A stretch of 64,000 bases of DNA from JANOSH01 sp031415695. Its GTDB lineage: Bacteria; Actinomycetota; Acidimicrobiia; Acidimicrobiales; Ilumatobacteraceae. A model generated the notes under the pieces. That model made no database searches. It saw nothing but the letters and a program-made list of their open reading frames with translations, and was not told the DNA's origin. The translations under genes were made by a program, and so were the position numbers. Below, one piece after another: positions 1 through 7,142 of this stretch (the first letter of the stretch is position 1; every line of letters starts with the position of its first letter). The DNA is taken from the NCBI GenBank assembly GCA_031415695.1, contig JANOSH010000027.1:5620-69619 (forward strand), written 5' to 3'.

Positions 1-666
1 CTGCTGCTTCGGGGTGTTGGTCAGATGCTCCTCGGCCCGGATCACCAGCGTGACTCCCATCGACATATCGTCGACGACATTCGCCAGTAGGAACATAGGT
101 GTGCCATTGCCTCGCAACAAGACAAAGTCGTCGACGTTGGCGTGATCGAACGCTGGCTCGCCACGGATCACGTCGTTGACCACCGTGACGCCGGGTCGTG
201 GCACCTTGAAACGCACCACGTATGCGGGAGCGACAGCCAAACCCTTCTCGCGACAATGGCCGTCGTAGCCCCCCTGCTTGCGACCGGCAGCCTCGTTTCG
301 AGTGTCGAGTTGTTCACGGGTGCACGCGCAGTAATAGGCCCTCCGAGCGCCGAGTAACTGGTGTGCGGCTCGAACGTGATCGACCTCGAACTCGCTCTGG
401 CGATACACCTCGTAGTCGACACCAAGCCCGGGGCCAATACCGATCCACGCCAGTGCATCGTGAATGCCTTGCACCCATTCCTCGCGATTGCGTTCGGCAT
501 CGGTGTCCTCGATACGCAGGATGAATGTGCCGCCAAGTCGCTTGGCGAGGAGCCAATTGTAGAGCGCGGTGCGGGCACCCCCAACGTGGAAAAAGCCGGT
601 GGGGGACGGAGCGAAACGGACGCGAAGCGGTGTCTCTGATGCTGAGGGCGAAGGCAAAGGCGACAT
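1..666 (-). CDS. gltX: Glutamyl-tRNA synthetase, N-terminal 222 residues (partial)
   Basis: Charges tRNA-Glu with glutamate in the cytoplasm; class I aminoacyl-tRNA synthetase. Reading down from the ATG at 666 the protein begins MSPLPSPSAS and then shows the class I signature FAPSPTGFFHVGGARTALYN (HIGH-like motif HVGG) near residues 19-38. It continues with LRIEDTDAER and a YCACTREQLD stretch, which are characteristic of bacterial GluRS. The coding frame is open to base 1, so the C-terminal half (KMSKS loop and anticodon-binding domain) lies outside the window. The upstream same-strand winged-helix reading frame overlaps this gene by 499 nt in another frame. Family identity is secure from the motifs; GluQ-RS (the short paralogue) is less likely because the frame continues past residue 220 into the AEEHLTNTPKQQ region. 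Confidence 0.93.
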   Translation of the reverse strand, partial: MSPLPSPSASETPLRVRFAPSPTGFFHVGGARTALYNWLLAKRLGGTFILRIEDTDAERNREEWVQGIHDALAWIGIGPGLGVDYEVYRQSEFEVDHVRAAHQLLGARRAYYCACTREQLDTRNEAAGRKQGGYDGHCREKGLAVAPAYVVRFKVPRPGVTVVNDVIRGEPAFDHANVDDFVLLRGNGTPMFLLANVVDDMSMGVTLVIRAEEHLTNTPKQQ

Positions 667-1397
667 GACGAGACCGAGGCTAGCGGCGCACTCGGGCCCA
701 ACTTGGGCGCGGTCGGATTGGAACATGGCAGTAAGACGACTGGGCTGGCACCACAGTCGCCGCCGAAAGGGTCGGGAACGAGATCGGGATCGGGCGGATG
801 GGTCTGCGGTTGGCCGTTGAACCAAGCGCTCTTGAACGCGTCGCCGCCGGTATCGGGCAAAGTCGGCGGGAGTGACGGTGGCAGCCGGCCCAAGCGGGCG
901 GTTGGGTCCAGACGTTCGGACGCTGCATACACACCTCTTTTGATGCGATGCGCGGTACCAATCTCGACCTCATATCGCATGGCATCGGCCAAACCCTTAA
1001 CCGGATCATGGGAGTGAAGCTTGCAGCCATACAAGTGGATATAACTATGCAGCTCAACCAGCGTTTGGGGACCGTGACGCCGGAGAATGATTCGACAGAG
1101 CTGCCGCAGTGCCCTACCACCGATAACACGAGCACCCTGGCGCAGTGGCGGGAGTGGCGGGGCATCGGGCGGAGGACGTCGCCGACCTTGCCAATGCCGT
1201 TTGGGCCAGAGTCGCTGGCGGACGCGCACAGCGTCGTCGAGTAACTCCCGACGACGCTCCATGATGACTTCAGCCTCATTGACGATGGCGTCCATCTCAC
1301 AACGAACAGTGTCGTAAAGAGTAGTGAGCGTTCGGCGTTGCTCGGGGGAGATCGCCTCCCGAATGGGCACCATGTCGTGCCTGGTGATGATTGCCAT
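168..1397 (-). CDS. Winged-helix (HARE-HTH-like) protein; 3' part overlaps gltX out of frame
   Basis: Start ATG at 1397 follows a good ribosome-binding site (GGAGAAGAAG, about 2-8 nt upstream). Residues 1-75 are helical and charged (coiled-coil-like). Residues about 95-160 contain ALRQLCRIILRRHGPQTLVE, then a PVKGLADAMRYE segment and a RIKRGVY end, resembling the small winged-helix/HARE-HTH domains seen in actinobacterial regulators. After about residue 165 the sequence becomes proline-rich and unlike a folded protein. From residue about 244 it is simply the alternate frame of gltX, stopping at 168. The believable gene therefore occupies roughly 1397-700. The long out-of-frame overlap suggests a lost stop codon, a frameshift or just an untidy tail. 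Function not known; DNA binding is inferred from the fold only. Confidence 0.55.
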   Translation of the reverse strand: MAIITRHDMVPIREAISPEQRRTLTTLYDTVRCEMDAIVNEAEVIMERRRELLDDAVRVRQRLWPKRHWQGRRRPPPDAPPLPPLRQGARVIGGRALRQLCRIILRRHGPQTLVELHSYIHLYGCKLHSHDPVKGLADAMRYEVEIGTAHRIKRGVYAASERLDPTARLGRLPPSLPPTLPDTGGDAFKSAWFNGQPQTHPPDPDLVPDPFGGDCGASPVVLLPCSNPTAPKLGPSAPLASVSSCRLCLRPQHQRHRFASVSLRPPPAFSTLGVPAPRSTIGSSPSDLAAHSSCVSRTPMPNAIARNGCKAFTMHWRGSVLAPGLVSTTRCIARASSRSITFEPHTSYSALGGPITARAPVNNSTLETRLPVASRGATTAIVARRVWLSLPHTWCVSRCHDPASRWSTT

Positions 1398-1572
1398 GAC
1401 TTCTTCTCCACTTCAAGGTCGTAAGGCTTACCGCGACAGTCTGACAAGGGGGTGCGCGATAGTTTTCCGCAGCTCACACAGCGCCGCCGCCCGTGGCCCG
1501 TCGCCCCGCCGATTGCGGCCACCGTCGCGGCTGGGAGTACAACCAGAGCGCCGATCCCCAGTTGCTCCGCCG

Positions 1573-1610
1573 CCCGTGGCGCCGAATCGATACCGAATCG
1601 GCGCCACGGG
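1573..1610. terminator. Near-perfect long hairpin in the intergenic spacer
   Basis: Two 17-nt arms, CCCGTGGCGCCGAATCG (1573-1589) and CGAATCGGCGCCACGGG (1594-1610), pair with a single A-A mismatch around the 4-nt loop ATAC. It lies between the divergent winged-helix gene (start 1397) and the SDR gene (start 1717), so it is not in the usual place for a terminator and has no T-run. It may be a repeat-type element or regulatory structure instead. Confidence 0.5.
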
Positions 1611-1633
1611 CACGAACGAACATGGTCAAGGTG

Positions 1634-1689
1634 CCCGTAACCCAACACACCCGAACCCCAACACCCGTAACCCCAACACACCCGAACCC
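1634..1689. repeat. Short C-rich tandem repeat upstream of the SDR gene
   Basis: A 30-nt unit that starts CCCGTAACCCAACACACCCG (1634-1663) is followed by a second, 26-nt incomplete copy (1664-1689) with one extra C. The strand is almost free of G in this stretch. It ends 27 nt before the SDR start codon, so it sits in the 5' leader or promoter of that gene. No known element recognised. Confidence 0.6.
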
Positions 1690-1716
1690 ACGCTCCCCCC
1701 GTGAGATACTTTCGCC

Positions 1717-2553
1717 ATGACCAAACGTCTCGCCAACAAGGTTGCAGTCATCACCGGGGGGAGCAACGGCATCGGGCGTGCCTGCGCCGAACGGTTCGCT
1801 GAAGAAGGCGCCCATATCGTCATCGCCGACCTTCTCGAAGCCCCCGGCCACGAAGCGGTAGCCGCCATTCGGAAACAGGGCGGACAAGCGGTCTTTTGTC
1901 GGCTCGACGCATCGAGTCGCATCGACAACGAGCAGGTCGCCCAAACTGCTATCGACACGTACGGACGAATCGACATCGTGGTGACCGCGGCAGGAATCAG
2001 TCACGCCGACTACTACTCCGGCGACATTGAACGCGACGTCAAACGGGCAATGGGTCAACTTGAGTATGCCGACCAGCCGGGTCGCGCCTTCGTTAGCATC
2101 GAACTCGACGACTGGCAACGGGTCATCGACGTCAACTTGACCGGCACATTCCTCGCCCTGCAAGCATGCGCCGTCAAGATGCTCGATGCCGGCACCCCGG
2201 GCTCAATCATCACCATCGCGTCCATCGCGGCCAAACACCCCGACGCCGGCCCTACCGCGTATACAGTCTCCAAAGCCGGCGTCTGGATGCTGACAAAGAA
2301 GGCCGCACGCGAACTCGCCAAGGCCAACATCCGGGTCAATGCCATCGGTCCCGGGTTCATCGATACCAACATGACCAAGCTCATCGATTTCGTCCCCGAG
2401 GAACGGCGCGCAGAACTCTTCGCTGGCATCCCCATGGGCCGTAAGGGAACACCCAGAGAAATCGCCAATGCCGCCCTATTCCTCGCCTCGGACGAGTCGA
2501 GCTATTTCACCGGCGAGATCCTGCACCCTGACGGCGGGTGGTTCACCGAATAG
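1717..2553 (+). CDS. Short-chain dehydrogenase/reductase (SDR)
   Basis: Classical SDR, 278 residues, NAD(P)-dependent oxidoreductase of unknown substrate. The nucleotide-binding motif TGGSNGIG is at residues 13-20 and the catalytic YxxxK appears as YTVSK, with a preceding Ser in TIASIAA. The usual NNAG is replaced by TAAG. Between this motif and the LDDWQRVIDVN helix there is an insertion of about 25 residues (DYYSGDIERD and following) not found in minimal SDRs, which probably shapes the substrate pocket. It ends PDGGWFTE, the usual SDR C-terminus. It precedes gnd by 21 nt on the same strand, so co-transcription with the pentose-phosphate genes is likely. Substrate could be a sugar, polyol or acyl derivative; nothing decides this. 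Confidence 0.88.
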   Translation: MTKRLANKVAVITGGSNGIGRACAERFAEEGAHIVIADLLEAPGHEAVAAIRKQGGQAVFCRLDASSRIDNEQVAQTAIDTYGRIDIVVTAAGISHADYYSGDIERDVKRAMGQLEYADQPGRAFVSIELDDWQRVIDVNLTGTFLALQACAVKMLDAGTPGSIITIASIAAKHPDAGPTAYTVSKAGVWMLTKKAARELAKANIRVNAIGPGFIDTNMTKLIDFVPEERRAELFAGIPMGRKGTPREIANAALFLASDESSYFTGEILHPDGGWFTE

Positions 2554-2574
2554 CTGACCGAATAGCCTGGCGGT

Positions 2575-3588
2575 ATGCAACTAGCAATGATTGGTCTTGG
2601 GCGCATGGGTGCCAACATGGTTCGTCGTCTCATGGCCGCGGGCCACACGTGCGTCGTGTACGACGTCAACACGGATGCCGTACAAGCACTGGCCAAGGAG
2701 GGCGCTACCCCGGCCTACTCCCCCGAGGAACTCGTAGCCGCCCTCAAGCCGCCGCGAGCACTCTGGATAATGGTTCCAGCCGCGTTCGTTGACAGCACCA
2801 TCGAGACCTTGGCGCCCCTGCTGAAGAAGGGCGACACGATCATTGATGGCGGCAACAGCTACTACCGCGACGACCTCACCCGCTCAGCAGCCTTAGCAAC
2901 GCAAGGCGTGAACTACCTCGACATTGGTACCTCCGGCGGCGTATTTGGCCGAGAACGCGGCTACTGCATGATGGTCGGCGGCGACGCGAACGCCGTCAAG
3001 CGACTAGCACCTGCCCTCGACAGCCTCGCTCCCGGCTCGGCGTCAGCACCCAGGACCAAGGGCCGCAAAGGAAAGGTGACGCAAGAGGAAAAGGGCTGGC
3101 TGCATTGCGGTCCCTCTGGCGCCGGTCACTTCGTCAAAATGGTCCACAACGGCATCGAATATGGCCTGATGGCCGCCTACGCCGAGGGCTTCAATATTCT
3201 GGCCACCGCTGGCATTGGACGGGCCGATCAACAACACGATGCCGAAACCACCCCACTGCGCGACCCGCATGCCTACCAATACCAATTCGACCTCGGCGCC
3301 ATTAGCGAACTCTGGAGACGGGGGAGCGTGGTTTCCAGTTGGCTGATGGACCTGACCGCCCAGGCGCTGCACGACAACCCTAACCTCGAGGGATTCAACG
3401 GGCACGTCAGCGACTCGGGTGAAGGCCGCTGGACCGCGTTGGCCGCCATCGACGAAGGTGTTCCCGCGCCCGTCATCACCGCTGCGCTCTTTAGCCGCTT
3501 CTCGAGCCGCGGAAACGACGACACCGCCAACAAACTGCTCAGCGCCATGCGCCAGCAGTTCGGTGGCCACCACGAAAAGAGGTCCTAA
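2575..3588 (+). CDS. gnd: 6-phosphogluconate dehydrogenase, decarboxylating (short form)
   Basis: Oxidises 6-phosphogluconate to ribulose 5-phosphate and CO2 in the cytoplasm. The N-terminal Rossmann motif GLGRMGANM is at residues 6-14, followed by the substrate-binding segments DGGNSYYRDD and SGGVFGRERG. The helix GPSGAGHFVKMVHNGIEYGL carries the catalytic Lys and Asn. At 337 residues it belongs to the shorter, often NAD-preferring class found in many Gram-positives rather than the 470-residue NADP enzyme; cofactor preference is inference. There is a Lys/Gly-rich insertion (RTKGRKGKVTQEEKG, about residues 161-175) before the catalytic helix. The stop codon is 2 nt before zwf, indicating a single operon. 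Confidence 0.93.
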   Translation: MQLAMIGLGRMGANMVRRLMAAGHTCVVYDVNTDAVQALAKEGATPAYSPEELVAALKPPRALWIMVPAAFVDSTIETLAPLLKKGDTIIDGGNSYYRDDLTRSAALATQGVNYLDIGTSGGVFGRERGYCMMVGGDANAVKRLAPALDSLAPGSASAPRTKGRKGKVTQEEKGWLHCGPSGAGHFVKMVHNGIEYGLMAAYAEGFNILATAGIGRADQQHDAETTPLRDPHAYQYQFDLGAISELWRRGSVVSSWLMDLTAQALHDNPNLEGFNGHVSDSGEGRWTALAAIDEGVPAPVITAALFSRFSSRGNDDTANKLLSAMRQQFGGHHEKRS

Positions 3589-3590
3589 CC

Positions 3591-4982
3591 ATGTCGCAAC
3601 AACCGATAGCCGACGCGCTAGTGATCTTCGGCGCGACGGGGGATCTTTCCAAGCGCAAGTTGTTCCCTGCGCTGTACAACATCATTCGTCATCAAGGCGT
3701 CGACCTACCCATCATCGGCCTTGCCCGCGACAGCTGGACCGACGAAGCGTTCCAGGCCCACGCCCGTCAATCGCTGCATGACCATATGGGCAACACAAAC
3801 GACATCTTGGTCGATGCCCTAACGACGGGCCTTCACCTCGTCACCGGTGACTACTCAAGCCTCACGACGTTCGAGGCGTTACGAGGATGCCTCGATCAAC
3901 TCGGATCCAAGACCGCGGTGTTCTACCTCGCAATTCCGCCAGTGGCTTTCCCCACCGTTATCGAATCTCTCGCAAAGGTCGGCCTCGCCGAACGCGGACG
4001 CATCGTGGTCGAAAAGCCGTTCGGCCGAGACCTCGCTAGTGCCCAGGAATTGAACCGCACGCTGCACACGGTGTTCCCCGAAGAACGAATTTTTCGGATC
4101 GATCACTACCTTGGCAAGGAAAGCGTCGAAGATCTGCTGGTCTTCAGATTCTCGAATACGTTGCTTGAACCGGTCTGGAATCGTAACTACGTACGCCAAA
4201 TTCAGATCACCATGTCGGAAAGCATTGGGGTCGAAGGACGCGGCAGTTTCTACGATTCTGTCGGTGCCGTCCGCGACATCTTGCAAAATCACCTACTTCA
4301 GGTACTGGCGTTGTTATGCATGGAGCCTCCTGTCGGGCCCGAGTCCAATCATCTGCAAGACGAGAAAGCCAAGGTGTTCGCTGCACTACAACCCATTCAT
4401 TGTGAAGACGTTGTGCGTGGTCAATACGTTGGGTACCTGGACGAACCCGGTGTCACACCCGGCTCAACTGTTGAGACGTTCGTGGCCGCCCGGCTTACGA
4501 TTGAAAGCTGGCGCTGGGCCAGCGTGCCAATCTGGGTTCGCTGCGGAAAGGGGCTCACCTCAGCCGCTACTGAATGTGTCGTTGAGCTGCGCGAACCACC
4601 TCGCATGTTGTTCGACGAACACCCTGACGGCGCCCTCCCCAAGCGAAACCTCATTCGTTTCCGGCTCGGCAAGAACGACGGGGTCACACTGACGGTGCAG
4701 GCCAAGACTCCCGGGCAATACCTGGACTCAGAGAGCGTTGATCTGAGCTGCGACTTTGCTGCCGCGCTCGGCGAACGCCGAGAGGCGTACGAGCGGCTCC
4801 TCTGGGATGCCATCCAAGGGCTGCCACGCCGATTCGCCCGCCAGGACATCGTTGAGCAAACGTGGCGTGTCGTCCAACCACTGCTCGACAACCCAGGCCC
4901 TGTACATACCTACGAGCGAGGCACGTGGGGGCCAGCGACCGCCGACCAACTCGTTCCCGGTGGCTGGTACCCGCCGACGTGA
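3591..4982 (+). CDS. zwf: Glucose-6-phosphate 1-dehydrogenase
   Basis: First enzyme of the oxidative pentose phosphate pathway: glucose 6-phosphate to 6-phosphoglucono-lactone with NAD(P). The N-terminal dinucleotide motif is FGATGDLSKRKLFPAL (residues 13-28). The substrate-binding/catalytic signature RIDHYLGKE is near residue 170, and VEKPFGRDL precedes it, all diagnostic. Length 463 is normal (450-510). Located 2 nt after gnd and overlapping the next gene by four bases (GTGA). No 6-phosphogluconolactonase gene is adjacent, so that step is either encoded elsewhere or spontaneous. Confidence 0.97.
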   Translation: MSQQPIADALVIFGATGDLSKRKLFPALYNIIRHQGVDLPIIGLARDSWTDEAFQAHARQSLHDHMGNTNDILVDALTTGLHLVTGDYSSLTTFEALRGCLDQLGSKTAVFYLAIPPVAFPTVIESLAKVGLAERGRIVVEKPFGRDLASAQELNRTLHTVFPEERIFRIDHYLGKESVEDLLVFRFSNTLLEPVWNRNYVRQIQITMSESIGVEGRGSFYDSVGAVRDILQNHLLQVLALLCMEPPVGPESNHLQDEKAKVFAALQPIHCEDVVRGQYVGYLDEPGVTPGSTVETFVAARLTIESWRWASVPIWVRCGKGLTSAATECVVELREPPRMLFDEHPDGALPKRNLIRFRLGKNDGVTLTVQAKTPGQYLDSESVDLSCDFAAALGERREAYERLLWDAIQGLPRRFARQDIVEQTWRVVQPLLDNPGPVHTYERGTWGPATADQLVPGGWYPPT

Positions 4983-5545
4983 CCAACAAACTCGTCGTGG
5001 TGCGCCACGGCCATACCGAGTGGTCCCACAGTGGCCGCTTCACCGGGCGAACCGATCTCTCCCTTCTACCCGAGGGTGAACAAGCGGCTCGAAGACTTCA
5101 GCCCGAATTGGCCAAGCTTGGCCCGTTCGCTGCGGTCTATACGTCGCCGTTACGACGCGCCGCACGCACCGCAGAGCTCGCTGGCTTTGCGACGGCGATA
5201 CCCGACCCGAATCTCATGGAAGTGAATTATGGGGCTGACGATGGTCGCACCAGAGCCGAGATTCTCATCGATCGGCCCGGTTGGGACAATTGGACCGATG
5301 GATACGAAGGCAACGCCGAAACCATCGATGACGTGGCCGCCCGCGCCGACCGCGCCATTGCGACAGTCCGAGCCATCGACGGCGACGTCCTGATCTTTGC
5401 CCATAGCCATTTCCTGTGCATGCTGGCGGCTCGATGGTTGGGTGCCGCACCGTTGTTCGCAGCCCAATTCGTTCTCGACCCCACCGGTATCAGCGTCCTG
5501 GGGTGGAAGCGAGAACGCCCGGCGCTCGTGCGCTGGAATGCTTGA
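4979..5545 (+). CDS. Histidine phosphatase (phosphoglycerate-mutase superfamily)
   Basis: 188-residue cytosolic phosphatase. The start is taken as GTG 4979, which overlaps the zwf stop (GTGA) and places the RHG motif (RHGHTEWS) at residues 9-16; a start further upstream would lie inside zwf. His10 is the phospho-accepting residue and the second catalytic His is in FAHSHFLCML. FTGRTDLSLLPEGEQAARRL is typical of bacterial acid phosphatase/PGM-like proteins. Tight coupling to zwf suggests a role in sugar-phosphate metabolism. Substrate unknown; it could dephosphorylate a pentose-phosphate intermediate, but this is guesswork from context. Confidence 0.88.
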   Translation: MTNKLVVVRHGHTEWSHSGRFTGRTDLSLLPEGEQAARRLQPELAKLGPFAAVYTSPLRRAARTAELAGFATAIPDPNLMEVNYGADDGRTRAEILIDRPGWDNWTDGYEGNAETIDDVAARADRAIATVRAIDGDVLIFAHSHFLCMLAARWLGAAPLFAAQFVLDPTGISVLGWKRERPALVRWNA

Positions 5546-5550
5546 AAGCT

Positions 5551-6699
5551 TTAAAGACCCAACCCGCGACCAATGATCTCTTTCATGATCTCGGTCGTAC
5601 CGCCGTACACAGTGGTAATGCGCGCATCGGCGTACGCCCGAGCAATGGGGTACTCCATCATGTAGCCATACCCCCCGAACAATTGTAGGCATCGATCGAC
5701 AACTCGTTTTTGCAGCTCGGTGCACCACCATTTGGCCATCGACGCATCCTGAGGTGTGAGGCGACGGGCGTTGAGTTCGCTAACACTCTTGTCGATGTAC
5801 GCCTGGCCGATTTCAACCTCGGTAGCCACCTCGGCCAGCACAAATTTGGAGTTCTGAAAGCTGCCGACTGGCTGCCCGAACGCCTTGCGCTCCTTCACAT
5901 ACTCCAAGGTCATATTCAGAGCGCTGCGTGCCGCTGCTACGCCCATCATGGCGATGCTCAATCGTTCCTGGGCCAGGTTAGTGGCCAAGTACCGAAAGCC
6001 CATACCCTCGTCGCCTAACCGATTTTCGACCGGCACCCGCACGTCGTTGAAGAACAATTCGGCCGTGTCTTGACTGTGCATTCCCAGCTTGTCGAGGTTT
6101 CTCCCGCGTTCGAAGCCTGGCATACCCCGCTCAATAACCACGAGGCTCATTCCGGTGTGCTTTTGGGTCGGGTCAGTCTTGACTGCCGTGATGATCAAGT
6201 CGCTATTGATGCCATTGGTAATAAATGTCTTGGAGCCGTTCACCACATACGAGTCGCCGTCGCGCACTGCAGTTGTCGTCATGGAGGCCAAGTCGGACCC
6301 GATGGATGGTTCGGTCATGGCGATAGCGGTGATCAATTCACCCGAGGCCAGACCGGGTAACCATCGTCGCTTCTGGTCAGGCGTGCAGTATTCCAGGAAG
6401 TACGGAATGGTGATGTCGTTGTGCAGGGTGAGGCCGAGACCGGCACCTGAGATATTGGCTGCGGCGACCTCCTCAGTGAACACCTGGTTGTAGCGGAAAT
6501 CGCGTACACCGCCCCCGCCGTATTCCTCGGGGATCGACATCCCGAGAAAACCGTTGCGGCCGGCCGACGCGAAGATTTCGCGGGGCACAATTCCGGCCTC
6601 TTCCCACAGTAGGAAGTGAGGTGTGATCTCTTTGGCGATCCATGCGCGCACGCTCGATCGGAACTGTTCGTGTTCGTCTTGGAAATGACCGCGTTGCAT
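5551..6699 (-). CDS. Acyl-CoA dehydrogenase
   Basis: FAD-dependent alpha,beta-dehydrogenation of an acyl-CoA. The N-terminal helical domain (EHEQFRSSVRAWIAKEI) is followed by the signature AMTEPSIGSDLASM and TFITNG. The flavin/active-site region near the C-terminus is FGGYGYMMEYPIARAYADAR, and the protein ends VYGGTTEIMKEIIGRGLGL with the Glu typical of long-chain or isovaleryl-type enzymes. I prefer the ATG at 6699 (MQRGHFQDEH, 382 residues); the longer 6729 start would overlap the divergent SCP2 gene. It lies tail-to-tail with the phosphatase (5 nt apart). Substrate chain length cannot be read from sequence. Confidence 0.93.
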   Translation of the reverse strand: MQRGHFQDEHEQFRSSVRAWIAKEITPHFLLWEEAGIVPREIFASAGRNGFLGMSIPEEYGGGGVRDFRYNQVFTEEVAAANISGAGLGLTLHNDITIPYFLEYCTPDQKRRWLPGLASGELITAIAMTEPSIGSDLASMTTTAVRDGDSYVVNGSKTFITNGINSDLIITAVKTDPTQKHTGMSLVVIERGMPGFERGRNLDKLGMHSQDTAELFFNDVRVPVENRLGDEGMGFRYLATNLAQERLSIAMMGVAAARSALNMTLEYVKERKAFGQPVGSFQNSKFVLAEVATEVEIGQAYIDKSVSELNARRLTPQDASMAKWWCTELQKRVVDRCLQLFGGYGYMMEYPIARAYADARITTVYGGTTEIMKEIIGRGLGL

Positions 6700-6723
6700 G
6701 CTGGGAACCGTATCCTGTCCGGT

Positions 6724-7128
6724 ATGCACCAGTTCCTGTCAGATGCGTGGTTTGCAGCGGCGCGGCAGCTTGCCGGCAAGTACATCGATGAGATCCCAGA
6801 TGTTCCCGTGAAGGTTCGTGCCAACCAGATCATCACCGACGTGCCGTTCGGCGACGGCGACATACACACCCACCTCGACACGTCGAGCGGGCGGCCCGTG
6901 CTCGAGCAGGGCCATCTCGACAAACCCGATGTCACGGTCACAACCGACTACGTCACCGCAAAGTCGATGTTGATTGATCAGGATCAAGACGCGGCGATGC
7001 AGGCGTTTATGGGTGGTCGCATAAAGATCCAAGGCGACATGACCAAGCTCTTGATGCTGCAGTCGGCACCGCGTTCTGAGCGTGCGGCGCAGGCAGCTCA
7101 AGAGCTGAAGGCGATAACAATCCTCTAA
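6724..7128 (+). CDS. SCP2 sterol-carrier domain protein
   Basis: 134 residues beginning MHQFLSDAWFAAARQLAG at ATG 6724. The core resembles the SCP-2 sterol transfer fold: THLDTSSGRPVLEQGHLDKP strands, then DVTVTTDYVTAKSMLI, AMQAFMGGRIKIQGDMTKLL and an alpha-helical end. The GRIKIQGDMTKL segment is the most diagnostic part. Such proteins bind lipids or acyl-CoAs; this one is divergent from the acyl-CoA dehydrogenase with 24 nt between starts, which supports a lipid or acyl-CoA role. Longer upstream starts run inside the dehydrogenase and are rejected. Confidence 0.8.
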   Translation: MHQFLSDAWFAAARQLAGKYIDEIPDVPVKVRANQIITDVPFGDGDIHTHLDTSSGRPVLEQGHLDKPDVTVTTDYVTAKSMLIDQDQDAAMQAFMGGRIKIQGDMTKLLMLQSAPRSERAAQAAQELKAITIL

Positions 7129-7142
7129 TTCGCCGTAACATT

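Noticed and set aside
1474..2163. Minus-strand frame of 229 codons opposite the SDR and its upstream region
   Set aside because: Shadow of the SDR gene and of low-complexity repeats; no RBS or motif.
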